Shown here: in pieces, positions 7,378-14,335 of the stretch | How the letters are laid out: every line of letters starts with the position of its first letter | Numbering within the stretch: position 1 is the first letter of the stretch | Source of the DNA: a virus | Reading direction: 5' to 3' (one strand) | Virus record (IMG/VR): IMGVR_UViG_3300042356_001512 | Location: 1-23,970 of that record | DNA length: 23,970 nucleotides | Program-made: the position numbers and the translations under genes | Notes under the pieces: model-generated | Database searches by the model: none | The model's input: the letters and a program-made list of their open reading frames with translations, nothing else | What the model was told of the DNA's origin: nothing

Positions 7378-8067
7378 TTACTTCCTATCGCCAAACAACT
7401 GCAACAAGTTCAAGAACAAGTTGATAAAGTCCATATACAATGTCAATGCACCACGTACTTCTGCAACATCACTTGCGTCTACACTGAGTTCCTCACGTAT
7501 CTTTTGCGTGTCATAAGCAGTGAGGCCAAGGAAGATGATGATTGCTAGTGCGGAGATCACCATCTGCATCACGGTGCTGCCAATAAAGATGTTTACAATA
7601 CTGGCAATACAGATGGCGATCAAACCCACAAACATAAACTTGCCCATGCTGTCAAGACTCTGTTTGGTAAAGTAGCCATAGCCACTCATTACAGCAAACA
7701 GTATAGCCGCACCCATAAATGCTGACACAATCGATCCCATGGTAAACACCGCAAAGATCATTGCAAAACTCAAGCCCATTAGGGACGCAAAACCATGTAG
7801 GCAAAGTTGTGCTGTGCCTTTACTAGGATTATTACCTAGGATCATAGCAACACCAAAGATCGCCGCAAGTGGTGAAAAGATCACAATCCATTTTATTACA
7901 CCTGTAAAAAAGAATTGTAGCAACTCTGGACTAGATCCCACAAAGTAACTCACAATCATTGACACAATAACAGCCAGACTCATGTGTCCATACACACGAC
8001 CCATTGCTGAGTTAATTTCACTGGCACTGCGATATGCGATTCCGCCTGTATACGTTGTTCCAAACAT
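7378..8067 (-). CDS. Bax inhibitor-1/YccA-family membrane protein
   Basis: A 229-aa polytopic inner-membrane protein with about seven hydrophobic segments. The family signatures 'GLTAYDTQKI' (about residues 180-190) and a C-terminal 'LTLYMDFINLFLNLLQLFG' are unmistakable. E. coli members include YccA, which modulates the FtsH protease, and YbhL; others act as pH-sensitive calcium channels. The start ATG has a strong AAGGAG ribosome site. It lies among small phage-like genes, so capture from a bacterial host is plausible. An FtsH-modulating role would be inference from YccA. Confidence 0.93.
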   Translation of the reverse strand: MFGTTYTGGIAYRSASEINSAMGRVYGHMSLAVIVSMIVSYFVGSSPELLQFFFTGVIKWIVIFSPLAAIFGVAMILGNNPSKGTAQLCLHGFASLMGLSFAMIFAVFTMGSIVSAFMGAAILFAVMSGYGYFTKQSLDSMGKFMFVGLIAICIASIVNIFIGSTVMQMVISALAIIIFLGLTAYDTQKIREELSVDASDVAEVRGALTLYMDFINLFLNLLQLFGDRK

Positions 8068-8077
8068 GATTTTCTCC

Positions 8078-8290
8078 TTAGTTGTCTAATTCCATTTCGC
8101 CGGCTTCTTTAACTAGAGCCAGTACTTCGTCCAAGGTGTTGCACAAGATCTTGGCACTGACGTAGTCACCTTTCTTGTTGCGTCCACCAGCTTCTACCAT
8201 GAAGCCATTGTCATATCTATTGATAGTATATGACTCGTTGATTTTTGTCAGCTTGTCGCTGAACTTGTTTACTGATTTTGCTGTTGCCAT
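8078..8290 (-). CDS. small phage protein, 70 aa
   Basis: A 70-residue protein with a basic N-terminal helix, then 'YDNGFMVEAGGRNKKGDYVSAKI' type strands (written here as one short fold) and an acidic C-terminal helix ('LDEVLALVKEAGEMELDN'). I recall similar short proteins in T4-like phages. Its ribosome site AAGGAG lies inside the last codons of the upstream SGNH-like gene, and the two genes abut. Its own TAA is part of the AAGGAG of the next gene. Function unknown. Confidence 0.78.
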   Translation of the reverse strand: MATAKSVNKFSDKLTKINESYTINRYDNGFMVEAGGRNKKGDYVSAKILCNTLDEVLALVKEAGEMELDN

Positions 8291-8986
8291 TTAAGTCTCC
8301 TTTAAAAGTTTATTGTATCTTTCGCCCCAAAATTCAGCCGCATCCTGATGAGCTGACATTAATGGATGCCATGTATCTTTAGTAATTTCGTGCCCGTTAT
8401 GCTCACACCATTCTAAGAAATTCATACCATGCCATGATTCTAAGTGTTGTATCACAAGATCTTGCAATGTTGCAATGTATCCAGGTGCATGCCAATCCTT
8501 GACAAACAATGTTTTATCCATGTAGGTTTGTACATTAACAATACCGCGCTGTTGTAAAAAACTCTGTGCCGCACACATGGCTTGAAGACTACGCCAACGA
8601 TCCCAGACTGTGCTGTTACCGGCATAGTCTTTGTAGAGAGAAATTAATCTATCAGCTTCGGTTATGCCTACATGATTTTCTAGTTTGACCGGTACACATG
8701 TTGGCCCCAGCGTTACCCAGGACTCTGAATTAACAATATAAAAATCCCAACGAAGTGCCCAGGTCCAATTGATTACTGCCAGTACATCTTTGTGACTGTT
8801 AGTTGCAAAATAGCTGTAAATTTGTTGTGCAATATTTTCGTTGCCACACCCCGGAACCGAGCAAGTGATGTAATCAACTTTGAGGTTTTTGGCAACCAAG
8901 GCAGGCCATGCTAGTTCGCCATTACGATTTCCGGGAATCTCAGTTCCCCATATAAAACTATCGCCAAACGAAACAATTTTTTTCAT
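8291..8986 (-). CDS. SGNH/GDSL-hydrolase-like phage protein, 231 aa
   Basis: Begins MKKIVSFGDSFIWG with Ser10 in GDSF, the block I motif of SGNH hydrolases; 'SVPGCGNENIAQQI' resembles the Gly and Asn oxyanion blocks. A C-terminal D-T-W-H-P…A-H (near residues 205-214) could give the Asp/His pair. The central 'VLAVINWTWALRW' parallels 'LMLIQWSTWERE' of the protein at 2463-3179, so the two are probably distant paralogues. The substrate is unknown. The ATG overlaps the upstream TGA as ATGA; no independent ribosome site is visible. Confidence 0.8.
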   Translation of the reverse strand: MKKIVSFGDSFIWGTEIPGNRNGELAWPALVAKNLKVDYITCSVPGCGNENIAQQIYSYFATNSHKDVLAVINWTWALRWDFYIVNSESWVTLGPTCVPVKLENHVGITEADRLISLYKDYAGNSTVWDRWRSLQAMCAAQSFLQQRGIVNVQTYMDKTLFVKDWHAPGYIATLQDLVIQHLESWHGMNFLEWCEHNGHEITKDTWHPLMSAHQDAAEFWGERYNKLLKET

Positions 8987-9348
8987 TTTATAAAAGGTTC
9001 TAAATTAGGAGGAACCCAACCCACCGGCTTGAGTACCTTACCGTCCTCACGTTTACGTACCTTGCCTGTGTCTCGATCAATCTTGGCAAAATTGGTACTC
9101 ATGACTTCTTTCCAAGCACCTTCGGCATCCCAACCGGCACTGTGAATAGCACCGATGGTAACAACCAAAATGTCAATTAGTGCGTCTAATACTTCTACAT
9201 CGTCGTTGTTGGCCAATGCTTGTTTTAGTTCAGTATGCTCTTCTTCGATTAAAGCGCAATACATATCAAATTGTGATCCTGGAGGACCATCACAATTTTG
9301 ATCGCAGGCCCGCATAAATTTTTCTTGATCTCTAAATGGATTTGTCAT
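8983..9348 (-). CDS. MazG-like nucleotide pyrophosphohydrolase
   Basis: A 121-aa all-alpha NTP pyrophosphohydrolase-type protein. The metal-binding pattern ExxE…ExxD is visible as E36/E37, E40, E52, D55, with D59 following. Such enzymes hydrolyse nucleoside triphosphates to monophosphates; phage MazG proteins are thought to adjust nucleotide or (p)ppGpp pools. The C-terminus 'REDGKVLKPVGWVPP' matches single-domain phage and bacterial members. It lies 2 bases after the glycosyltransferase gene and overlaps the SGNH gene by ATGA. The substrate cannot be read from sequence. Confidence 0.85.
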   Translation of the reverse strand: MTNPFRDQEKFMRACDQNCDGPPGSQFDMYCALIEEEHTELKQALANNDDVEVLDALIDILVVTIGAIHSAGWDAEGAWKEVMSTNFAKIDRDTGKVRKREDGKVLKPVGWVPPNLEPFIK

Positions 9349-9350
9349 GA

Positions 9351-10184
9351 TTAGTTGGGTTTAAATTGCATTTGTGCGTTGGGTAGTCGGCGCATGTGAT
9401 CATTGACATCTGACGCCAACATTTTTTCCCAAGGGTCTTGTTTACCAGCAACGACATTTTTCCAATAGGTTAGGTCATATCCGCGATCTTCAAGATACTT
9501 GCACAGTTTGTAAGCATCTTGAATTCTATTATCTCGTTGAGTGACATAGTTAAAGTCTCTGGGGTCGTTGGGGTTGCCTTCAAATATGGTTCGATTTTGA
9601 AATGTAGAATCGTTGTTGTTGCCGGTCAAATCAAATCTATTATGCTCCACACGAACTGGGATCCGAACCATGATGTCCAGCATCCAAGCAATCTGACTGA
9701 TGTAAGCATCATTGAGTTGGTGTGTGCTCAGATATCCCAGCTGTTCAAACCAGGCTCTTGGCACAATGGGGAAAATGCTATAAGGGTGTTTGGTGTGGGT
9801 GTCAAATGCTTGAATACAGAATTGATCCTTGTGAGATAAAATAACTGTGTCCCATCCCTGATCCAGCATCACAGCATCGTCATTCCAAAACACCCACCAA
9901 GGAGCAGTGGCGTGCGGTCCCATCTTGTTTAGGTATTGATGCAAGTTCTGATAGCCCATGGGCTTGAACCCCAGCACAATATATTGACTACCGGCCTCGT
10001 TTAATATTGGCACAATGTTCTCAATAAAATAAGTTGAAGACTCGGTGTCGTCATTGTCAAAACCTAGTAGGAACTGTATTTGCGATGCATCATCGGCAAG
10101 ATCCACTAGACTACGTATGCTGTCCAGGAGCATTTGTGTTCTGCCCCGGCTGGGCAGTAAGATTGAAATGTTTTTATCGCTCAT
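9351..10184 (-). CDS. family 2-like glycosyltransferase
   Basis: A 277-aa GT-A fold protein. The N-terminus 'ISILLPSRGRTQMLLDSIRSL' and 'LGFDNDDTES' form the nucleotide-binding half. 'WWVFWNDDAVML' places the metal-binding DxD equivalent (NDD). It probably transfers a sugar from a nucleotide donor, either to a phage component (DNA base, tail protein) or to the host surface. It lacks membrane segments. It is first behind its own promoter and has an AGGA ribosome site. Donor and acceptor are unknown. Confidence 0.82.
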   Translation of the reverse strand: MSDKNISILLPSRGRTQMLLDSIRSLVDLADDASQIQFLLGFDNDDTESSTYFIENIVPILNEAGSQYIVLGFKPMGYQNLHQYLNKMGPHATAPWWVFWNDDAVMLDQGWDTVILSHKDQFCIQAFDTHTKHPYSIFPIVPRAWFEQLGYLSTHQLNDAYISQIAWMLDIMVRIPVRVEHNRFDLTGNNNDSTFQNRTIFEGNPNDPRDFNYVTQRDNRIQDAYKLCKYLEDRGYDLTYWKNVVAGKQDPWEKMLASDVNDHMRRLPNAQMQFKPN

Positions 10185-10206
10185 GTTATCCTAAGGTATT
10201 TTACAT

Positions 10207-10235
10207 ATTATAACAAAGTACCAGCAAGATTGCAA
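10207..10235 (-). promoter_or_regulatory. sigma70-like promoter for glycosyltransferase unit
   Basis: TTGCAA (10230-10235) and a perfect TATAAT (10207-10212) with 17-base spacing. The predicted leader of about 16 bases holds an AGGA ribosome site before the ATG at 10182-10184. Confidence 0.68.
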
Positions 10236-10244
10236 GTATCTTGC
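10224..10244. promoter_or_regulatory. inverted repeat overlapping -35
   Basis: Perfect 7-base arms (GCAAGAT/ATCTTGC) around a 7-base loop. The repeat covers the -35 box and lies 17 bases after the stop codon of the radical SAM gene. The arms match the GCAAGA/TCTTGC repeat at 6271-6285. No T-run follows on the minus strand, so an operator or 3' stem-loop is more likely than a classic intrinsic terminator. Confidence 0.5.
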
Positions 10245-10261
10245 CAATATTGTTGTTCAAA

Positions 10262-12190
10262 TCACTGTTGAGTAGACCGGCATTCCACTGTGGCTTTGCC
10301 GTAATTTCGTCGTCGGCCAAAGTAAAATAATTCTAAAAATCTGGAAAAACTAATGTCGTGATCTTCTAGAAAATCCAACTTGTAGGTCGACTCAGTCTGT
10401 ACAAGATCACTACCAAATGTAAGGTACTCCCAAATATTGTAGTCTAGCACAAGATCTTCCGGGTAAGTGTTGATAGCGTCATAGGTTACAAAATATCTAC
10501 GTTGCAACTTAACCAATGCGTCTAGTAATTTATCTGGTAAATTGTATCTCTTCATAAAATTGTACAGTAGCCCAAACACCGCATCGTATTGTTTCTCGAT
10601 GTGCATGTTGATCACAGTACGATGTATCAAATTCCAACCGTGAATCTCTATTTCAAATTCTGGATGATCAATTTTTCCCTGTGTCATCCAATTGTAATAG
10701 TATTTTTTTAGTTGTTCTTGTTCATTCACCAGCCATGCATCAGTCTGTATAAACTCAAACAGCTCTTCGTAGAAATCATGATAACTAACTCCAGCATAGC
10801 GATTAACAAATCGACTCAACAGTGTACTAGTGCCGTTGATGTGAAAGGTGTTGATAAACCAAGAGAAAATATGTGCATCAAGCATTTCATCAAAGGACAA
10901 ATCTTTGGTCGAAGTTATAATTTCAATGCTTTCTTCAACATGCTCGTTGCTATAGCTACCGGCAAAATAATCTGTCACAGGCTGACTGGTTATTTTATAT
11001 ATTTTTCGTTGTAGTAAATTCATCTCTGCATTTTCCAACAACTGTGCTTGGAAGATGGCAATACCAGTATGATTGCCCATGTCAAACAATTTGTAAAAAT
11101 TGTTTTTCCACGTTTGCAGACTTTCACCAGGAAGTCCTAGTATAAGTTCAGTATAGGTTGGAATATTTCGTTGCTCGCACATTTTAAAAATATCAGCAAG
11201 ACGATTCATCTCCATGTTCTTGCGATGTATATTTTCCAACACACCTTCGGTGAGAGTTTGCACTGATAATGTTAGGCCTTGATTGAACCACCTAGTGTCA
11301 AGCAGACGTTTGACAATGTCAACAACTTGTTTCTGTTGATTCTTTGCCCACGCCAGTGACAACATTTTTGGAGCACCGTAGCGTTCTTGGCATTCGATAA
11401 TCTTGTCGGCGATCATGCCATCACGTTCAGCAAACATACCAAAGTTGGCGTCAGTTATACTGATAAAATTAAAATTATTTTTACCAAACCATTCTATTTC
11501 TTCAAATACGCGATCTAATTCAAACTTCTTGACTTTGCTGTAAGTTAGACTGCCCCAGTCACAGAATGTGCAGGCATACGGGCAACCTCTGTTTGTTTCC
11601 AGGGTTGCTTGCCACATAGTGTCAGGATGTTCGGCCATGAGTTTGTCAAACACACCCAATAGATACGGGCTTGGAAGCTGTTCCAAACTTTCAATGCGCT
11701 GTGCTGAACCAGTACTAACGGCTTTACCATTTTGGTTTATCAGTAAGCCAGGTATAGTTTCAAATTGTTTGCGCTCAAATTCTTGTAAAATTCTTTTGAT
11801 GGTGATTTCGCCTTCATAGCATACCACCAAATCCATGAATGGATTTTTTACAAATATATCTGGGTCAGTGACAGCCGGCTCGGGTCCACCAAAAATAATC
11901 AGCACCGCGGGATTGAGTTGTTTGATTTGTCTTGCTAGTTCATAGTTATAATTGTGATTCCAAACATAGGTGCTAAACGCCACAACATCACATTGACTCA
12001 ACCTTTTGGCAATGGGCTCGACTGCATCACGCCGCCACACCCATTCAACAACTTCAAAGTTGTCTTTGATCCATGGATCCGAAATAGCATACCCCCACAA
12101 CACCCCAGCCGAGTACGGCAGGTAAAAAGCATTTAACTCTTTGGGGCCTTGTTGAAAGTTTGGCTGGACCCATGCAATTTTATAAGTCAT
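10262..12190 (-). CDS. B12-binding-type radical SAM protein, 642 aa
   Basis: The N-terminal part (about 1-150) resembles a cobalamin-binding Rossmann domain ('VVAFSTYVWNHN', 'IIFGGPEPAVTDP', 'VVCYEGE'), but no DxHxxG lower-ligand motif is seen. The radical SAM core follows with CxxxCxxC at C203, C207, C210 in 'NRGCPYACTFCDWG'. 'ELILGLPGESLQTW' is also typical. The C-terminal 200 residues are of unknown fold. Relatives perform methylations or ring rearrangements; the substrate here is unknown. The gene overlaps the end of the dadA-like gene by 11 bases and would draw S-adenosylmethionine from the phage MetK. Confidence 0.9.
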   Translation of the reverse strand: MTYKIAWVQPNFQQGPKELNAFYLPYSAGVLWGYAISDPWIKDNFEVVEWVWRRDAVEPIAKRLSQCDVVAFSTYVWNHNYNYELARQIKQLNPAVLIIFGGPEPAVTDPDIFVKNPFMDLVVCYEGEITIKRILQEFERKQFETIPGLLINQNGKAVSTGSAQRIESLEQLPSPYLLGVFDKLMAEHPDTMWQATLETNRGCPYACTFCDWGSLTYSKVKKFELDRVFEEIEWFGKNNFNFISITDANFGMFAERDGMIADKIIECQERYGAPKMLSLAWAKNQQKQVVDIVKRLLDTRWFNQGLTLSVQTLTEGVLENIHRKNMEMNRLADIFKMCEQRNIPTYTELILGLPGESLQTWKNNFYKLFDMGNHTGIAIFQAQLLENAEMNLLQRKIYKITSQPVTDYFAGSYSNEHVEESIEIITSTKDLSFDEMLDAHIFSWFINTFHINGTSTLLSRFVNRYAGVSYHDFYEELFEFIQTDAWLVNEQEQLKKYYYNWMTQGKIDHPEFEIEIHGWNLIHRTVINMHIEKQYDAVFGLLYNFMKRYNLPDKLLDALVKLQRRYFVTYDAINTYPEDLVLDYNIWEYLTFGSDLVQTESTYKLDFLEDHDISFSRFLELFYFGRRRNYGKATVECRSTQQ

Positions 12191-13358
12191 TGTTAATCAG
12201 CTCTACTACTTGTTTTGCAGTTGCAGGACATAGAGTCCAACCCAAGTGCCCGTGTCCTGCGTGATAAAACACCTTTGGATTTTTGTTGCTTTGCTGAACA
12301 ACCGGCAACATATTTGGCGTCATTGGGCGCAAACATGCCCATTGTGTGTAGTCGTGTGTGTTGATATCAGGAAAATTAGTGTGTACCCAATCTAATAATG
12401 GTTGAATTCGATCACGTCTAATATCGTAATTTTCTCCTGCAAGTTCTGCAGTGCCTGCGACACGTAATCTATTACCTAAAGTTGCAGTAACAATCTTTGC
12501 TTGATCATCTAACAAACTTACCTTGGGCAAATACTTGGGATCAACGTCATTGATTGTGATGCTGTAACCTTTGACAGGATAGATACCTAGACTGTCACCT
12601 ATACTATTTGCTAACTTTTCGGAACCAACTCCATTGGCCACAACCACTGCATCATAATATGAAACATCTTCAATGTGTTTGATTTGCCAACCGTAGTGAA
12701 ACTCAACACTGTATTTCTCTTTAAGTATCTGTTCCATTTCATAGCAGAATTTGTGTATGTCTCCCACAAAGTCAGATTTAGTCCATACCCCACCTAAAAT
12801 ATTATCTAATCGAAACAGCGCCGGATCTAAACTAAGTGTTTGAGTTGATGTTAAAATATCCCACTCTACACCATTGTCCTTGTAAATTGTTTTTGATTGT
12901 TTGGCAGTATCAAAATACTGTTCATCTTTGTAGAAATGTAAGATACCTGACGGACTATAATCAAAGTCAATGTTTTCGTCCTTGAGAATCTCTTTGTACA
13001 ATTTGCGGGACTCTAACCCTAACTTGATAGTTGTTTCGGTGTTCTTTTTGTAAGCCCCGGTGGCGGTGTAATAAAGAAACTTTGCCAACCACTTCCATTG
13101 TGCCCAATCAAGACGTGGACGTATTAGTAATGGAGCATCCTTCTTGAACATCCACTTAACGCCTTTTTTAACATTGCTCCATGTTGTCCAAACTTCGCTG
13201 TTGCTAACAGAGACTTGCCCACCATTAGCAAAGCTAGTGCGCATGGCAGGATAGCGTTCCTGCTCGTAGACAGCAACGCTATATCCTTCACGGGCAAGGT
13301 AGTAGGCTGTGGTAATACCGGCAATGCCGGCTCCAATGACTGCTACACGTTTCTTCAC
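12180..13358 (-). CDS. dadA: D-amino acid dehydrogenase-like FAD oxidoreductase
   Basis: A 392-aa FAD enzyme of the DadA (DAO) family, which oxidises D-amino acids to 2-oxoacids and passes electrons to the respiratory chain. GxGxxG is at 9-14. 'RTSFANGGQVS' (40-50) and C-terminal 'GHGHLGWTL' are DadA hallmarks. It is slightly shorter than the usual 410-435 aa. The start is a GTG (13356-13358) overlapping the queD TGA, so it depends on coupling. Amino-acid oxidases related to glycine or sarcosine are alternatives. DadA is unexpected in a phage; its partner queD suggests co-expression only. Confidence 0.88.
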   Translation of the reverse strand: MKKRVAVIGAGIAGITTAYYLAREGYSVAVYEQERYPAMRTSFANGGQVSVSNSEVWTTWSNVKKGVKWMFKKDAPLLIRPRLDWAQWKWLAKFLYYTATGAYKKNTETTIKLGLESRKLYKEILKDENIDFDYSPSGILHFYKDEQYFDTAKQSKTIYKDNGVEWDILTSTQTLSLDPALFRLDNILGGVWTKSDFVGDIHKFCYEMEQILKEKYSVEFHYGWQIKHIEDVSYYDAVVVANGVGSEKLANSIGDSLGIYPVKGYSITINDVDPKYLPKVSLLDDQAKIVTATLGNRLRVAGTAELAGENYDIRRDRIQPLLDWVHTNFPDINTHDYTQWACLRPMTPNMLPVVQQSNKNPKVFYHAGHGHLGWTLCPATAKQVVELINNDL

Positions 13359-13852
13359 GCAAACAAGTCCTCATTCCATTCACGATGACCTTCACGGAAG
13401 GCCATGTTGCTTTGTGTCTCACGCACTTCTACGCGATAGCACCAAAGACGAGCCGCTTCACCAGGCCCCCACATCTCTGGAATGTAAACACCATTAACAT
13501 ACTTGTACAGCATATCGGATAGTCCTTCACAGCCCAGCCGAGGTAACACAACTACTTTGGCCATTTTTTTCTCTACCAACAAGTTGTAGGTTTCCATCTC
13601 GGGATCATCTGCCGCAACAATCAGTGTATGGTCAAATTGGTCTTCTAGCGTTTTCTTTAGTTCTTTGAGACCACCATAATCAGCGGCCCAGTTTCGAACA
13701 TCCAGATCGTTGGTGCCAAAGTAAAACTTCATACTGAACGAGTATCCATGAATTAAATTACAGTGGCTGTCTGCCCTCCACTGTCTGTAGGCGCATGGAA
13801 ATGCGTCGTGATATTCTTTTGTCGAGGTATATTTGTATGTGATGGGTGTCAT
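13355..13852 (-). CDS. queD: QueD/PTPS-family 6-carboxytetrahydropterin synthase-like
   Basis: QueD turns dihydroneopterin triphosphate into 6-carboxytetrahydropterin, the QueE substrate. The ATG at 13850-13852 (ribosome site AGGAG) gives 165 aa; an upstream in-frame extension into the gap is not supported. Matches include catalytic C31 in 'SHCNLIHGY', 'DYGGLKELKK' (58-67), 'DQFDHTL' with H75, and 'GCEGLSD'. The usual zinc ligands are altered: the first His is Y22 and the third (HGH) is Y37, leaving H35, with H30 nearby. I recall the 'CxYRQWRADSHC' form from other phages, so it may be a functional variant. First gene behind its promoter. Confidence 0.87.
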   Translation of the reverse strand: MTPITYKYTSTKEYHDAFPCAYRQWRADSHCNLIHGYSFSMKFYFGTNDLDVRNWAADYGGLKELKKTLEDQFDHTLIVAADDPEMETYNLLVEKKMAKVVVLPRLGCEGLSDMLYKYVNGVYIPEMWGPGEAARLWCYRVEVRETQSNMAFREGHREWNEDLFA

Positions 13853-13862
13853 GCTGTTTTCT

Positions 13863-13884
13863 CCTATGTTAATTATAGCATAGG
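13863..13884. promoter_or_regulatory. inverted repeat flanking the queD -10 box
   Basis: CCTATG and CATAGG arms (6 bases, perfect) are placed around a 10-base centre that holds the TATAAT. Because transcription would start near its edge, the symmetry is in DNA rather than RNA, which suits a repressor or activator site. Confidence 0.4.
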
Positions 13885-13901
13885 CTGGCAGAGTTTGTAA
13901 A
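13872..13901 (-). promoter_or_regulatory. sigma70-like promoter for queD-dadA-radical SAM unit
   Basis: A perfect TATAAT (13872-13877) has either TTTACA at 18 bases (13896-13901) or TTACAA at 17 bases (13895-13900) as -35. The leader of about 13 bases carries AGGAG. Confidence 0.6.
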
Positions 13902-13924
13902 GCGGGATGAAGCCAAGACCGCTT
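13900..13924. terminator. possible stem-loop after the HIT gene
   Basis: AAGCGG/CCGCTT arms, 6 bases each and GC-rich, enclose a 13-base loop. It lies 10 bases beyond the HIT gene stop on the minus strand and runs into the queD -35 region. Only a short T-run follows, so termination would be weak. Confidence 0.35.
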
Positions 13925-13934
13925 AGAAAAGTAT

Positions 13935-14333
13935 TTATGCTGGTAGTTGATAGCCAGTTTTCTTGTAGTTTGCTTGTCCAAAAATAACTCCTCGGACACC
14001 GCCAACTGGATCTGCACAGTCTCCGTTACGTCTGGGAATCAAATGTACATGTGGATACATCACAGTTTGTCCAGCGGCCACGCCCATGTTGATACCAACA
14101 TTAAAAGCATCACAGTCGTTGGCATTGACCAGTGATTGTCCATACCGTAGTGCCGAATCAAAACAGTCACGTATCACGTCCACTGTATTGTAATTGGGCA
14201 CAAAAAGCAAATGTCCCATTGTTACTGGAAACCGATCTTGAAAAACAGTGACATGAAAATCACTGAGTTCCTCAACTTGAATATCCCATGGTGCAACACC
14301 ATCTTTTTGTGCTTGTTCTAAATCAGTGGTCAT
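13935..14333 (-). CDS. HIT-family nucleotide hydrolase/transferase-like protein
   Basis: A 132-aa histidine-triad protein. The family acts on nucleotide phosphoramidates or dinucleoside polyphosphates through a covalent nucleotidyl-His. 'FPVTMGHLLFVPN' (35-47) and 'GQTVMYPHVHLIPRR' (88-102) are typical. In the HxHxHxx motif the first His is Tyr (Y93); the catalytic middle His (H95) and last His (H97) are kept. It starts 2 bases after the protease-side gene boundary (14336 is the protease stop), with no ribosome site, so it is probably coupled to the protease gene. Function in phage infection is unknown. Confidence 0.88.
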   Translation of the reverse strand: MTTDLEQAQKDGVAPWDIQVEELSDFHVTVFQDRFPVTMGHLLFVPNYNTVDVIRDCFDSALRYGQSLVNANDCDAFNVGINMGVAAGQTVMYPHVHLIPRRNGDCADPVGGVRGVIFGQANYKKTGYQLPA

Positions 14334-14335
14334 TT

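Noticed and set aside
13853-14017. N-terminal extension of queD into the upstream gap
   Set aside because: It would cross the promoter and the ribosome site, and the HIT gene end; the ATG at 13850-13852 has a proper AGGAG and the family N-terminus.
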